This document shows, piece after piece, positions 5,899 through 12,253 of a DNA stretch of 12,270 nt. The translations under genes and the position numbers were made by a program. This DNA comes from an uncultured Elusimicrobium sp. Lineage in GTDB: Bacteria; Elusimicrobiota; Elusimicrobia; Elusimicrobiales; Elusimicrobiaceae. Every line of letters begins with the position of its first letter. Positions within the stretch are counted from its first letter, which is position 1. The notes beneath the pieces were generated by a model. It was not told where the DNA came from and ran no database searches. It saw only the letters and a list, made by a program, of their open reading frames with translations. Location of the stretch: positions 1 to 12,270 of the forward strand of contig CADAFA010000021.1 in the NCBI GenBank assembly GCA_902787065.1, in the 5' to 3' direction.

Positions 5899-5927
5899 AA
5901 AAACCCCACTTAAAAAGTGGGGTTTGT
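5899..5927 (-). terminator. Rho-independent terminator of the rpmH-khpB operon
   Basis: Perfect 11-bp stem AAACCCCACTT (5901-5911) / AAGTGGGGTTT (5915-5925) with an AAA loop. On the minus strand the hairpin is followed by a T-rich run. It lies 17 bp past the khpB stop codon. Confidence 0.9.
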
Positions 5928-5941
5928 ACTCAGTATAATAT

Positions 5942-7123
5942 CTATTTTGTTTCTTCTGTTTTTTGTTCTTCTGTTGGGTTTACTGAATCTTCTGCCTGGG
6001 TAATTTTAAGAGGTTCTTCCTCTAGTTCAATTTGTACGGTTTCAGTTTCTGCCGAAACAGTTTGAACATCGGTTTTTTCTTCCTGGGCAGTTTCAATAAT
6101 ATTATTTTCAGCAGCATTATCGGCATTATCTTGTGAGCAATTTGCGCTTTCCGCTGTTAAGACGCAAGAATCTTGTACCGGTGTGTCTTCAGGTTTTTGT
6201 AATTGTATTTCTTCCGCTTTTGTCGTTTCTGTAACCATTATAACAGGTTGTGTTTCTGGTTCAGGTTTTGCAATTTTATCTTCCGGTTTTGCGATTTTAA
6301 GAACAACTTTACGCCATTTGCCTTCACCTTCGGAAACTGTAACAATATCTTGTTCCGCAGCTAAATAATGGTGAATATACCTTCTCATCTGTGCAGACAT
6401 AGGGCGGAAGCGGTACGGCCTTTTGTTACGCCTGATTGTTGTTAAGGCATAAGAAATATCTTTATTAAGTTTTTCTTCAAGCTTATTCCAATAATTTTGA
6501 GTGTCTGCAACTACTGAAATGGGGGAATTAAAATTCCTGCTGACCATTAAAGTAATAAGGTATTGGATAGCTTGCAAAGTTTTTGCTTCTTTGCCGATAA
6601 CTAGTGCGGGGAAGTCACAATCAAAAGTAAGCAACAGGCGTTCTTGTTTGGCATCCCACCAGGCATTTAATTTGCTGACTTTTACACCCATCTTACCGAG
6701 CATTTCATTTAAAGCATTTTTTGCTTCTTCCATCGGTTGTTTCATATTATCGGGAACAACTGCATTTTGAATTTCCAAAGACGGTAATTTTTGCGTTTCA
6801 TTAGCTTTCGGTTCGCGGATTGTTACACTCTTTTCCACCAAATGGCGCGGGCGGCGGGTGCGGCGCGATTTTTTGTTAGGGTTATAATTCATTGATGAAC
6901 GTTTGCGGATACCGGTTCTCATCGGTGTTGAGTGTTCGGAATCCCAAGCCTTTTCCACAATTTGTACTTTTGCTTTTTTAGAACCGATACCTAAAAAACC
7001 TTTTGTAGGTTTTTGTAAAATTGTTACGTCCACTTGGTCACGGCGGCGGCCTAATTCATTTAAACCGCGGATTACTGCTGAGGCAACATCCTTGCCTGTT
7101 GAAATAACTTGTCTTCTTGCCAT
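5942..7123 (-). CDS. khpB: KhpB/Jag RNA-binding protein with a long acidic tail
   Basis: Cytoplasmic RNA-binding protein of the Jag (SpoIIIJ-associated)/KhpB/EloR family. Residues 1-52 are the Jag_N domain (ISTGKDVASAVIRGLNELG, then KPTKGFLGIGSKKAKVQI). A basic linker follows (70-97, RKRSS...KKSRRTRRPR). Residues about 140-215 form the KH-like domain with LVIGKEAKTLQAIQYLI. Residues 220-279 form the R3H domain, with R247-x3-H251 (RRYIH) and SEGEGKWRKVVL. Residues 280-393 are a low-complexity tail rich in Glu, Thr, Gln and Pro, not normally present; family members are usually around 200-330 aa. The ATG at 7123 has AGGAG 9 nt upstream. It is 21 nt downstream of yidC, the classic yidC-jag arrangement, consistent with a role linked to membrane insertion or envelope growth. 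The usual next gene, mnmE, is absent here. Confidence 0.93.
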   Translation of the reverse strand: MARRQVISTGKDVASAVIRGLNELGRRRDQVDVTILQKPTKGFLGIGSKKAKVQIVEKAWDSEHSTPMRTGIRKRSSMNYNPNKKSRRTRRPRHLVEKSVTIREPKANETQKLPSLEIQNAVVPDNMKQPMEEAKNALNEMLGKMGVKVSKLNAWWDAKQERLLLTFDCDFPALVIGKEAKTLQAIQYLITLMVSRNFNSPISVVADTQNYWNKLEEKLNKDISYALTTIRRNKRPYRFRPMSAQMRRYIHHYLAAEQDIVTVSEGEGKWRKVVLKIAKPEDKIAKPEPETQPVIMVTETTKAEEIQLQKPEDTPVQDSCVLTAESANCSQDNADNAAENNIIETAQEEKTDVQTVSAETETVQIELEEEPLKITQAEDSVNPTEEQKTEETK

Positions 7124-7144
7124 AAAATCATCTCCTATAATAGC

Positions 7145-8773
7145 CTAAATGGCGGCTAATTTCCTTTTTAAAACTAAATTTACTACAAAACTTATACAAT
7201 TGCTGATAAACCAATAAAGCGTAAGCCCGGCTGGGAAGTTTAAGAAGATAACTGTCATAAACACAGGCATCCACTTCATCATCGCCATAGAGGGATTATC
7301 TTTGGTCATATTTTCCGGCATTGTAATTTTTTGTTGGATAAACATTATTACACCCATCAAAATCGGCAGAACATAGTAAGGATCTTTGGCAGATAAGTCC
7401 GTGATCCACCAAATAAACGGTGAACCGTGCAAAGCCCAAGACGTTCTTAATGCATTAAACAAAGCGATAAAAATCGGCATTTGTATAAATAAAGGTAAGC
7501 AGCCGCTTAAAGGGTTTGCCCCGTATTTTTTATATAAAGCCATTAATTCCTGTTGGGCACGCATAGGGTCGCTTTTATACTTATCTTGTATTACTTTCAT
7601 TTGCGGTTGTATACGTTGCATTACAGCAGCAGATTTGAGCTGTTTATAAGTAAGCGGGAACATCACAATTTGAATTAAGAAAGTCATTAAAATAATTGCA
7701 TAACCATAGTTGTGTGTATATTTGTTAAGCCACTCAAGAATGTTTCTCATCCATTTGCCGAGTTGCCCGAAAAACCCAAATTGTATGGAACGTTGTAAAT
7801 CATAAGGTAGACTTTCAAGTAATTTTAAATCTTTAGGCCCGATATAAAAATCGGAACTGTAGGTAACCGTTTGTTTCGCCGGTAAAACTGCCGGGATTAA
7901 AATTTTCAAATCCGGCCCTTCCGCACGGGTTTTGCCAAAAAGCCCAAAGAAGGAAGGTGTTTCATACATAAACTGTTTATTATAAGTAAAACCGTCGGCT
8001 AAACCTTTCCAATTCGTCGGAATCAAAGCAGTTAAAAAGTAGCGGTTATCGACACCGGCCCAAATCCAACCGTCGCAAGTTTCCGTAAGCAAATTAGGTT
8101 TCCTAAAAGTTTTTTCTTTTAAATCATTGACGGAAATATTTTTCTTGTCCTTTTCTTGGCGGGCACAAAAAGCACGCAAATTAACAGCATTATCGCTTAT
8201 TTCGCTTTTAACAGTGTTTAAACCGGGGCCCATATTTAAGTATAAATCTGAGAGGTTCAATTCTTCATTTCTCTCATTTTTAAAACTCATTTCCAATTTG
8301 TTTAAGCCCTGTTCTTTATTTATTATGTAGCTTTTAACCAGGAAAACACCGTCGGCAATTTTTGTTTTAAAAGCAATATCTGCACCGTTTTGGGCGGGGG
8401 TTTCTTCAAAATAAACGTCCGGTAAAGTTGCAAAATAACCTTCCTTTCCGAAGGGGGTTAAATTAAGGTCCGTATTAAAATCCCTGTAAATGAAATCTTT
8501 AATTGCAGCCCCTTTTGAAGTGAAAACTACTTTTGCATGTTCGGTTTCAATTGTAAAAAGCTTTTCCGTTTCCTGTTTTTTTGCAGTTGTTAGGGAAACA
8601 GAACTTTGTTGTTTTAGTTGTGCGTAAATAGTTGCTTGCTTTTCTTTAACTACATCAATTTGTTGTGTAATATTTTCTTGCTTTGTCTGTATTTGTTTTT
8701 GTAGAGTGAGTGTATTATACCCACAAAATACAAGCAAAGCTACAGCTAGTGCTATGAAAAAGTTTTTATCCAT
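7145..8773 (-). CDS. yidC: Membrane protein insertase YidC/Oxa1
   Basis: Inner-membrane insertase acting alone or with SecYEG. TM1 is at residues 5-19 (FFIALAVALLVFCGY), followed by a large periplasmic domain (about 70-330) with EHAKVVFTSKGAAIKDF and the GWIWAGVDNRYFLTALIP segment. The conserved Oxa1 core (355-540) includes YGYAIILMTFLIQIVMFPLT, a coiled-coil hairpin with MQRIQPQMKVIQDKY, GCLPLFIQMPIFIALFNAL, and PAGLTLYWFISNCISFV. At 542 aa it matches Gram-negative (diderm) YidC, not the short lipoprotein type of Firmicutes. The hydrophilic-groove arginine found in most homologues (E. coli R366, in TFIVRGIMYPLT) aligns with Gln368 (codon CAA at 7672-7670). The start has GGGAGAG about 6 nt upstream. 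It lies between yidD and khpB in the standard operon. Confidence 0.97.
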   Translation of the reverse strand: MDKNFFIALAVALLVFCGYNTLTLQKQIQTKQENITQQIDVVKEKQATIYAQLKQQSSVSLTTAKKQETEKLFTIETEHAKVVFTSKGAAIKDFIYRDFNTDLNLTPFGKEGYFATLPDVYFEETPAQNGADIAFKTKIADGVFLVKSYIINKEQGLNKLEMSFKNERNEELNLSDLYLNMGPGLNTVKSEISDNAVNLRAFCARQEKDKKNISVNDLKEKTFRKPNLLTETCDGWIWAGVDNRYFLTALIPTNWKGLADGFTYNKQFMYETPSFFGLFGKTRAEGPDLKILIPAVLPAKQTVTYSSDFYIGPKDLKLLESLPYDLQRSIQFGFFGQLGKWMRNILEWLNKYTHNYGYAIILMTFLIQIVMFPLTYKQLKSAAVMQRIQPQMKVIQDKYKSDPMRAQQELMALYKKYGANPLSGCLPLFIQMPIFIALFNALRTSWALHGSPFIWWITDLSAKDPYYVLPILMGVIMFIQQKITMPENMTKDNPSMAMMKWMPVFMTVIFLNFPAGLTLYWFISNCISFVVNLVLKRKLAAI

Positions 8774-8809
8774 TAAGCTCTCCCGAGCTTTAGGAAAAAT
8801 AAACTTTAC

Positions 8810-9028
8810 TTATGGTACAGGGTCGTATCCGCCTTCGCAGAAAGGGTGGCACCTAAGCAGGCGCTTAGTTGCTAAAAATAACCCTTTAATACAACCATGT
8901 TTATTTACTGCTTCCAAGGCATCAGCAGAGCAAGTGGGCGTAAAACGGCACACACCGCTGGGCCCCAAGAAGGGCCTTATGAACTTGATACAAAACCCCA
9001 TTAATTTAAGCAATAAATTTTTTGCCAT
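8810..9028 (-). CDS. yidD: Membrane protein insertion efficiency factor YidD
   Basis: Small (72 aa) membrane-associated helper of YidC-dependent insertion; its exact mechanism is not settled. Family hallmarks are all present: FIRPFLGPSGVCRFTPTCSADALEAV (residues 17-41), the Cys pattern CRFTPTC, KHGCIKGLFLATKRLLRCHPF, and the terminal GGYDPVP. The ATG at 9028 is the only start after the in-frame rnpA stop; its ribosome binding site is poor (AAAG), so translation may be coupled to rnpA, 27 nt upstream. yidC begins 36 nt downstream. Confidence 0.97.
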   Translation of the reverse strand: MAKNLLLKLMGFCIKFIRPFLGPSGVCRFTPTCSADALEAVNKHGCIKGLFLATKRLLRCHPFCEGGYDPVP

Positions 9029-9055
9029 CTTTAAAAAATCTTTAGAAGGGTAAGG

Positions 9056-9433
9056 TTAAGGAATATTTGGGCCCTTACACTCTTCTTTAATACCGGCCTT
9101 TTCGGACAAATCCAAAAGGGCTTTTGTAGCCGCTTGCAGGGAAGGTAAAAGTTCCTTCTCCTTCGGATAAATTAGGATAGCGGCGTTTTTTAGTAAATGT
9201 TTATTTAACCTAAAAGCTTCCCTTAAAAGCCGTTTACAGCGGTTTCTTTCAACCGCTGAACCCAACTTTTTTGAAACAATTATTCCTATTTGGGGTTTTG
9301 ACGCTTCCCCCAAATTTAGCTTGCACCAAAAAGTAAAACCTTTTATTTGAACCTTTTTTCCGGTATTAAGGATTATTTTAAAATCCTCTTTCAAATAAAT
9401 TCGTTCGCTCTTAGGCAAGCCGTAATTCTTCAC
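9056..9433 (-). CDS. rnpA: Ribonuclease P protein component
   Basis: Protein subunit of RNase P; it binds the catalytic RNA and pre-tRNA 5' leaders. The 125-aa protein shows the family RNR box RNRCKRLLREAFR (residues about 79-91), preceded by IGIIVSKKLGSAVE and an N-terminal LPKSERIYLKEDFKIIL. Length is typical. The start is GTG at 9433-9431, beginning MKNYGLPKSERI; this start is preferred because family members begin just before the LxKxxR/F segment. It begins 2 nt after the rpmH stop codon (TAA TT GTG), so translation is likely coupled. The RNA subunit gene is not in this window. Confidence 0.95.
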   Translation of the reverse strand: MKNYGLPKSERIYLKEDFKIILNTGKKVQIKGFTFWCKLNLGEASKPQIGIIVSKKLGSAVERNRCKRLLREAFRLNKHLLKNAAILIYPKEKELLPSLQAATKALLDLSEKAGIKEECKGPNIP

Positions 9434-9435
9434 AA

Positions 9436-9573
9436 TTACTTGCGAATAAGCTCTTTGCGGCCTTTTGCGCGTCTGGCGCTGAGCACTTTTCTGCCACCTT
9501 TTGTGGCCATTTTTGCCCTAAAACCGATGGTTTTAGCGCGTTTTGATTTGTTTGGTCTGTATGTTGGTAACAT
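9436..9573 (-). CDS. rpmH: 50S ribosomal protein L34
   Basis: A 45-aa, very basic ribosomal protein of the large subunit, first gene of the operon. The product begins MLPTYRPNKSKRAKTIGFRA and continues with MATKGGRKVLSARRAKGRKE. These correspond to the family's 'RT.QPS..KR.R.HGFR.RM.T..GR.VL..RR.KGRK.L' pattern. Normal length is 44-46 aa. It has a promoter with a perfect -10 box only 7 nt from the ATG and no ribosome binding site, suggesting a leaderless message. No dnaA lies divergently upstream, unlike many genomes; the upstream region holds repeats instead. Confidence 0.97.
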   Translation of the reverse strand: MLPTYRPNKSKRAKTIGFRAKMATKGGRKVLSARRAKGRKELIRK

Positions 9574-9580
9574 ATAAAAG

Positions 9581-9609
9581 ATTATATAATTTATTTGAGT
9601 CCAATGCAA
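9581..9609 (-). promoter_or_regulatory. Promoter of the rpmH operon
   Basis: On the minus strand, TTGCAT (9609-9604), a 17-nt spacer and a perfect TATAAT (9586-9581). The ATG begins 7 nt after the -10 box, so the predicted transcription start is at or next to the A of ATG. Confidence 0.75.
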
Positions 9610-9651
9610 TAAGTAGGAAGTTTGCAGTTTTCATTTTTTGCTAGCGGCGTC

Positions 9652-9757
9652 TTTTTGGTAAATTTTGATTTTTCTGCTCCTAAAGTACCGAGAGTCGCTC
9701 CGCTCCCGTTCTTCTTGGTACTTGTCGTCGCAGTAAAAATCAAAATTTTCTCAAAAA
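9652..9757. repeat. Long imperfect palindrome, copy B
   Basis: Same nested design as 38-142. Outer arms AAATTTTGATTTTT (9660-9673) and AAAAATCAAAATTT (9735-9748) pair perfectly; inner arms AAGTACC (9683-9689) and GGTACTT (9717-9723) pair perfectly; TTTTTG and CAAAAA mark the ends. The loop differs from copy A by one base (CTCCGCT versus CTTCGCT). Where the arms differ from copy A, both sides differ together. Confidence 0.88.
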
Positions 9758-9945
9758 TACTTGCTAGGCTTGAGTGTTCGGTTTGGCTTTGTTTTACGTC
9801 GTCAAAGTAAAAATTGAAATTTCTTTAAAAATACTTGACAGGTTTTGGTTTTTGGTTTGGCTTTATTTTATGTCGTCGCAGTAAAAATCAGAATTTTCTC
9901 AAAAATACTTGCTAGGCTTGAGTGTTCGGTTTGGCTTTGTTTTAT
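9724..9945 (+). repeat. Three tandem 74-bp units
   Basis: Units start at GTCGTC at 9724, 9798 and 9872, an exact 74-bp period. Each reads roughly GTCGTC-(GCA/AAA)-GTAAAAAT-...-AATTT-...-AAAAATACTTG-...-GGTTTGGCTTT-...-TTTTA. Unit 1 includes the right arm of palindrome B; units 2 and 3 are right-flank copies without the left arm. Units 1 and 3 are more alike than either is to unit 2. Confidence 0.9.
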
Positions 9946-9972
9946 TAAAATTTATTTTCCTTATTGCCCTCA

Positions 9973-10034
9973 CCCGCGTGGCGGGCGGAGTGTACTTCGA
10001 CACGGATGGTGGCTTGCGCGGTTTTTTGCGCAAG
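9973..10034. other. GC-rich triple-hairpin island
   Basis: Three hairpins in 62 bp: CCCGC-GTG-GCGGG (9973-9985), GTGT-ACTTCG-ACAC (9990-10003), and CTTGCGC-GGTTTTTT-GCGCAAG (10013-10034). ACGGATGG occurs twice (about 10002 and 10035). It is much richer in GC than its surroundings, as expected for a structured RNA or repeat fragment. Function unknown. Confidence 0.5.
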
Positions 10035-10098
10035 ACGGATGGGGGATAAACTTTAAAAGTCAAATATTATATAATAAAGTAAAACTGAGGAAAATTAA

Positions 10099-10566
10099 AT
10101 GGAAATTATATCTTTCATACTGTTTGTATTATTTTTTATGTGTTTTATGTTTTTCATATTTAAATTGCTAAACACACAATTATCCTGTGTTTTTACAGAA
10201 AATTATGCTATACTGAAACAAAAATATCCATTGCCTTTACATTCGTGGAGATTCCTGTCTGGTTGTTTAACAACTAAATCAATATTTTGTTTTTGGTTTA
10301 GAGGCATGTTAAAAGTGGATGTATATCCTGATATGTTAGTCGTGAGTTCCATGGGACAAGGGGTATGCTTACCTTATGATAAATATGTCTTTCATAAAAA
10401 ACAATTATTATTCAACGATTTGGTAATTGAAAATTTGCCAGTACATAAGAAAAATGGTTTTTTTCCTATTACTGGTCCGATAGATTTCGGGGAATTTACT
10501 ACCTTAAAGATATCTTTATCTGCATCAAAAATAGATACAATTTTAAAGTTAGCACAAAATAAATAG
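10099..10566 (+). CDS. Small membrane-anchored protein of unknown function
   Basis: I do not recognise this 155-aa protein. Residues 3-24 form one strongly hydrophobic, Phe-rich membrane segment (ISFILFVLFFMCFMFFIFKLL). The remainder is a soluble domain with alternating hydrophobic and polar stretches: FWFRGMLKVDVYPDMLVVSSMGQGVCLPYDKYVF, then VIENLPVHKK and TLKISLSASKIDTILKLAQ. The 'G.L.V.V.P..L.V' strand pattern followed by 'LPYDKY' faintly recalls PH-like small bacterial proteins of the membrane; this is only an impression. GAGG lies 8 nt before the ATG at 10099, and a TATAAT lies 23 nt upstream. It sits alone between repeats and tRNA-Ser. Codon use is AT-rich like its neighbours. Confidence 0.7.
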   Translation: MEIISFILFVLFFMCFMFFIFKLLNTQLSCVFTENYAILKQKYPLPLHSWRFLSGCLTTKSIFCFWFRGMLKVDVYPDMLVVSSMGQGVCLPYDKYVFHKKQLLFNDLVIENLPVHKKNGFFPITGPIDFGEFTTLKISLSASKIDTILKLAQNK

Positions 10567-10567
10567 T

Positions 10568-10712
10568 AAGGGATTCGCCCTTCCGTCATTTTCCTGACGT
10601 GCTCCAGGGCCCGGGCTCGCGTTTTTTGCCTTTCGGTGCTTCGTACCTCAAACAAAAACATCGCTCCACCCTTCGAATCCCGACGTGAAGCAAAGCAGTT
10701 TGCTTCACTCCA
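10568..10712 (-). repeat. tRNA-tail hairpin element (after tRNA-Ser)
   Basis: Read on the minus strand (downstream of tRNA-Ser): hairpin GTGAAGCAAA-CTGC-TTTGCTTCAC (10708-10685); GGGATTCGAA (10681-10672), the reverse complement of the tRNA-Ser T-arm sequence TTCGAATCCC (10778-10769); the 21-bp block beginning GGAGCGATG (10667-10647), identical to 2617-2637; CGAAAGGCAAAAA, then CGCGAG; hairpin CGTCA-TGACG (10599-10584); and GGGCGAATCCCTT, a partial sense T-arm-like copy (10582-10568). The plan matches the element after tRNA-Asn. The 10568-10582 hairpin (AAGGG-ATTCG-CCCTT) begins 2 bp after the stop codon of the small membrane protein gene. Confidence 0.8.
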
Positions 10713-10718
10713 CTCTCT

Positions 10719-10758
10719 GAAAATTTAAAACCCCGCATTTAGCGGGGTTCTAAATTTT
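10719..10758 (-). terminator. Rho-independent terminator of tRNA-Ser
   Basis: Core stem ACCCCGC (10730-10736) / GCGGGGT (10742-10748) with loop ATTTA. After a 2-nt internal mismatch the arms pair again over 15 positions (10713-10727 with 10751-10765), including one G-T pair, reaching CGGAGAG, the 3' end of the tRNA itself. A T-rich run follows the core on the minus strand. Confidence 0.85.
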
Positions 10759-10845
10759 CGGAGAGGGAGGGATTCGAACCCTCGAACGAGTTTCCCCGTT
10801 GCATGTTTTCAAGACATGTGCCTTAAACCGCTCGGCCACCTCTCC
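10759..10845 (-). tRNA. tRNA-Ser (anticodon UGA), CCA not encoded
   Basis: An 87-nt tRNA with a long variable arm, as expected for serine. Acceptor GGAGAGG pairs with CCTCTCC; the discriminator is G (10759). The anticodon loop CTTGAAA carries TGA (10811-10809). The variable arm contains AACGGGGAAACTCGTT. T-arm GAGGG-TTCGAAT-CCCTC is canonical. The base after the discriminator is A, so CCA must be added post-transcriptionally, unlike the tRNA-Asn in this window. Confidence 0.97.
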
Positions 10846-10937
10846 AAACTTAAATAAAACTCAAATTGTTTACCTATATATTTTACAATTTATTTAGGCG
10901 CTTGCCAAATTTTTTAATATAAAATGGCCTTAACTTA

Positions 10938-10943
10938 TATAAT
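10938..10943 (+). promoter_or_regulatory. Possible -10 box for rmuC
   Basis: TATAAT in an AT-rich stretch about 48 nt before the rmuC ATG; no matching -35 box at the proper spacing. Weak. Confidence 0.3.
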
Positions 10944-10990
10944 TTGCTAAAATGGTAGAAATACCTTTTAATATCCTTTTAGGAGTTTTT

Positions 10991-12154
10991 ATGGAAATTT
11001 TTATTATAATTTTAACAGTTATTATTATCGCCGTAGCAGTTTATGAATTTATCAGCAAAACAAAAACAATTAAAGAGTTAAACGAAAAAAATAAAGACCT
11101 TGAATTAAAAACTCAAGAATTATACGCACAATTAAATGAGGTGGAAAAAGAAAAAGTAAAAGCGGAAGCTGAAAACAAATTGCAAAAACAAACACAGGAA
11201 CAACAAAAAATAATTTTTGACAATATGCAAAAAATTGCGGAAGGTAAATTTAAAGAAATCGCAACACAACTCTTAACGCAAAAAACCGAGGAATTACAAA
11301 ATAAAGGTATAGAACCGCTTTCAAAAAATCTAAATTATTTACAAGAAAAACTTGCAACTATGGAACACTTAAATGAAAACTTGCAAAAAGAGGCATCAAA
11401 CCTTGCCAACGCCTTAAAAAATAATAAAAAGCAAGGTGATTTCGGCGAAATGTTGCTTGAACAATTGCTTGAAAGTTGCGGCTTAAAAGAAGGTGTGCAT
11501 TATACAAAACAAAATACAGATAAAGAAAGCAAATTGCGCCCGGATTTTATTATCAATATGCCGGACAACAGATATTTGGTAGTAGATTGTAAAATGGTTT
11601 TAACCGCATACAATAATTATGTTAATGAAAAGGATCCGGTAAAAAGCAAACAATTTTTAGCGGAACACATAAAAGCACTTAAAAATCAAATTGAAGAATT
11701 GTCAAAGAAAAAGTATCAGGAATTAAAAGAAATTTATAAACACACGCCTGATTTTGTAATAATGTATGTGCCGATAGAAATGGCCTATTTATGCGCTTTG
11801 GAATATCAAAAGGACCTCGGCATTTTTGCAAGCGGTAAAAAAGTTATGGTGGCAACCGCATCATCTTTGATACCGATTTTAAAAACGATAGAACAATTAT
11901 GGAATATTTATCTTGCCCAAAAACATACCGAAGAAATTTTGAAAATCGGCCGGATATTGCATGAAAAGGTTTCAAGTTTCAGCACAAATATGGGGCAAGT
12001 AAAAGGCAGTTTAAATGCCGCTTTGAACCATTACGAAGATGCCCGCCGCACTTTTGACGGGAAGGGGGGGATACTTTCCCAAGTGAAGAAACTTGAAGAA
12101 CTTGGCGCCAAAAGTTCCAAACAACTCCCCGAAATAGATTTTGAAGAAGAATAA
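10991..12154 (+). CDS. rmuC: DNA recombination protein RmuC
   Basis: Membrane-anchored predicted nuclease of the RmuC family, known in E. coli for limiting inversions at short inverted repeats; the precise reaction is not established. Residues 3-20 are one membrane helix (IFIIILTVIIIAVAVYEF). Residues about 24-145 form a long coiled coil rich in Lys, Glu and Gln. The RmuC domain follows (about 148-360): GDFGEMLLEQLLESCGL, RPDFIINMP with LVVDCKM (D185 and D199-x-K201, a PD-(D/E)xK-like arrangement), VIMYVPIEMAYLCAL, and LKIGRILHEKVSSF. The C-terminus is acidic (DFEEE). At 387 aa it is somewhat shorter than E. coli RmuC (475 aa). I chose the ATG at 10991, which has AGGAG 5 nt upstream; an in-frame ATG at 10952 would add 13 residues without a ribosome binding site. 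It is a monocistronic gene facing away from tRNA-Ser. Confidence 0.93.
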   Translation: MEIFIIILTVIIIAVAVYEFISKTKTIKELNEKNKDLELKTQELYAQLNEVEKEKVKAEAENKLQKQTQEQQKIIFDNMQKIAEGKFKEIATQLLTQKTEELQNKGIEPLSKNLNYLQEKLATMEHLNENLQKEASNLANALKNNKKQGDFGEMLLEQLLESCGLKEGVHYTKQNTDKESKLRPDFIINMPDNRYLVVDCKMVLTAYNNYVNEKDPVKSKQFLAEHIKALKNQIEELSKKKYQELKEIYKHTPDFVIMYVPIEMAYLCALEYQKDLGIFASGKKVMVATASSLIPILKTIEQLWNIYLAQKHTEEILKIGRILHEKVSSFSTNMGQVKGSLNAALNHYEDARRTFDGKGGILSQVKKLEELGAKSSKQLPEIDFEEE

Positions 12155-12239
12155 TTTTTTATGTGTTATTGTACCAGAAATGATATAATAAAACAGTAGT
12201 ACAAGCAGTATTAAAATTTGATGATTGTTTATTGAAGTG

Positions 12240-12253
12240 CGGGGCAAGCCCCT
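12240..12253. other. Short GC hairpin downstream of rmuC
   Basis: GGGGC-AA-GCCCC with only a broken T-run after it; the loop is too short for an ordinary terminator without opening a pair. A TATAAT at 12184-12189 could belong to a plus-strand gene beyond the window. No gene is visible in 12155-12270. Confidence 0.3.

Larger units (their letters stand above)
9574..10098. other. Gene-free 525-bp region with repeats and hairpins
   Basis: From left to right it holds the rpmH promoter, palindrome copy B, three tandem 74-bp units, an AT-rich spacer, a GC-rich triple-hairpin island (9973-10034), and the upstream signals of the small membrane protein gene: a TATAAT at 10070-10075 and GAGG at 10087-10090. 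I see no credible ORF; open frames here run through the repeats. I see no DnaA boxes (TTATNCACA), so no sign of a replication origin despite the neighbouring rpmH. Confidence 0.75.

Noticed and set aside
9724..9945. CRISPR array
   Set aside because: The 74-bp units are contiguous repeats without unique spacers, and no cas gene is present.
9574..10098. Replication origin beside rpmH
   Set aside because: No dnaA gene and no TTATNCACA boxes were found; the region is filled by repeats.
9845..10171. Plus-strand open frame running from the tandem repeats into the start of the small membrane protein
   Set aside because: It is in a different frame from the membrane protein, consists of repeat translation and has no ribosome binding site.
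10392..10661. Minus-strand 89-codon open frame opposite the small membrane protein gene
   Set aside because: It is antisense to a better-supported gene and its N-terminal part translates the tRNA-Ser tail element.
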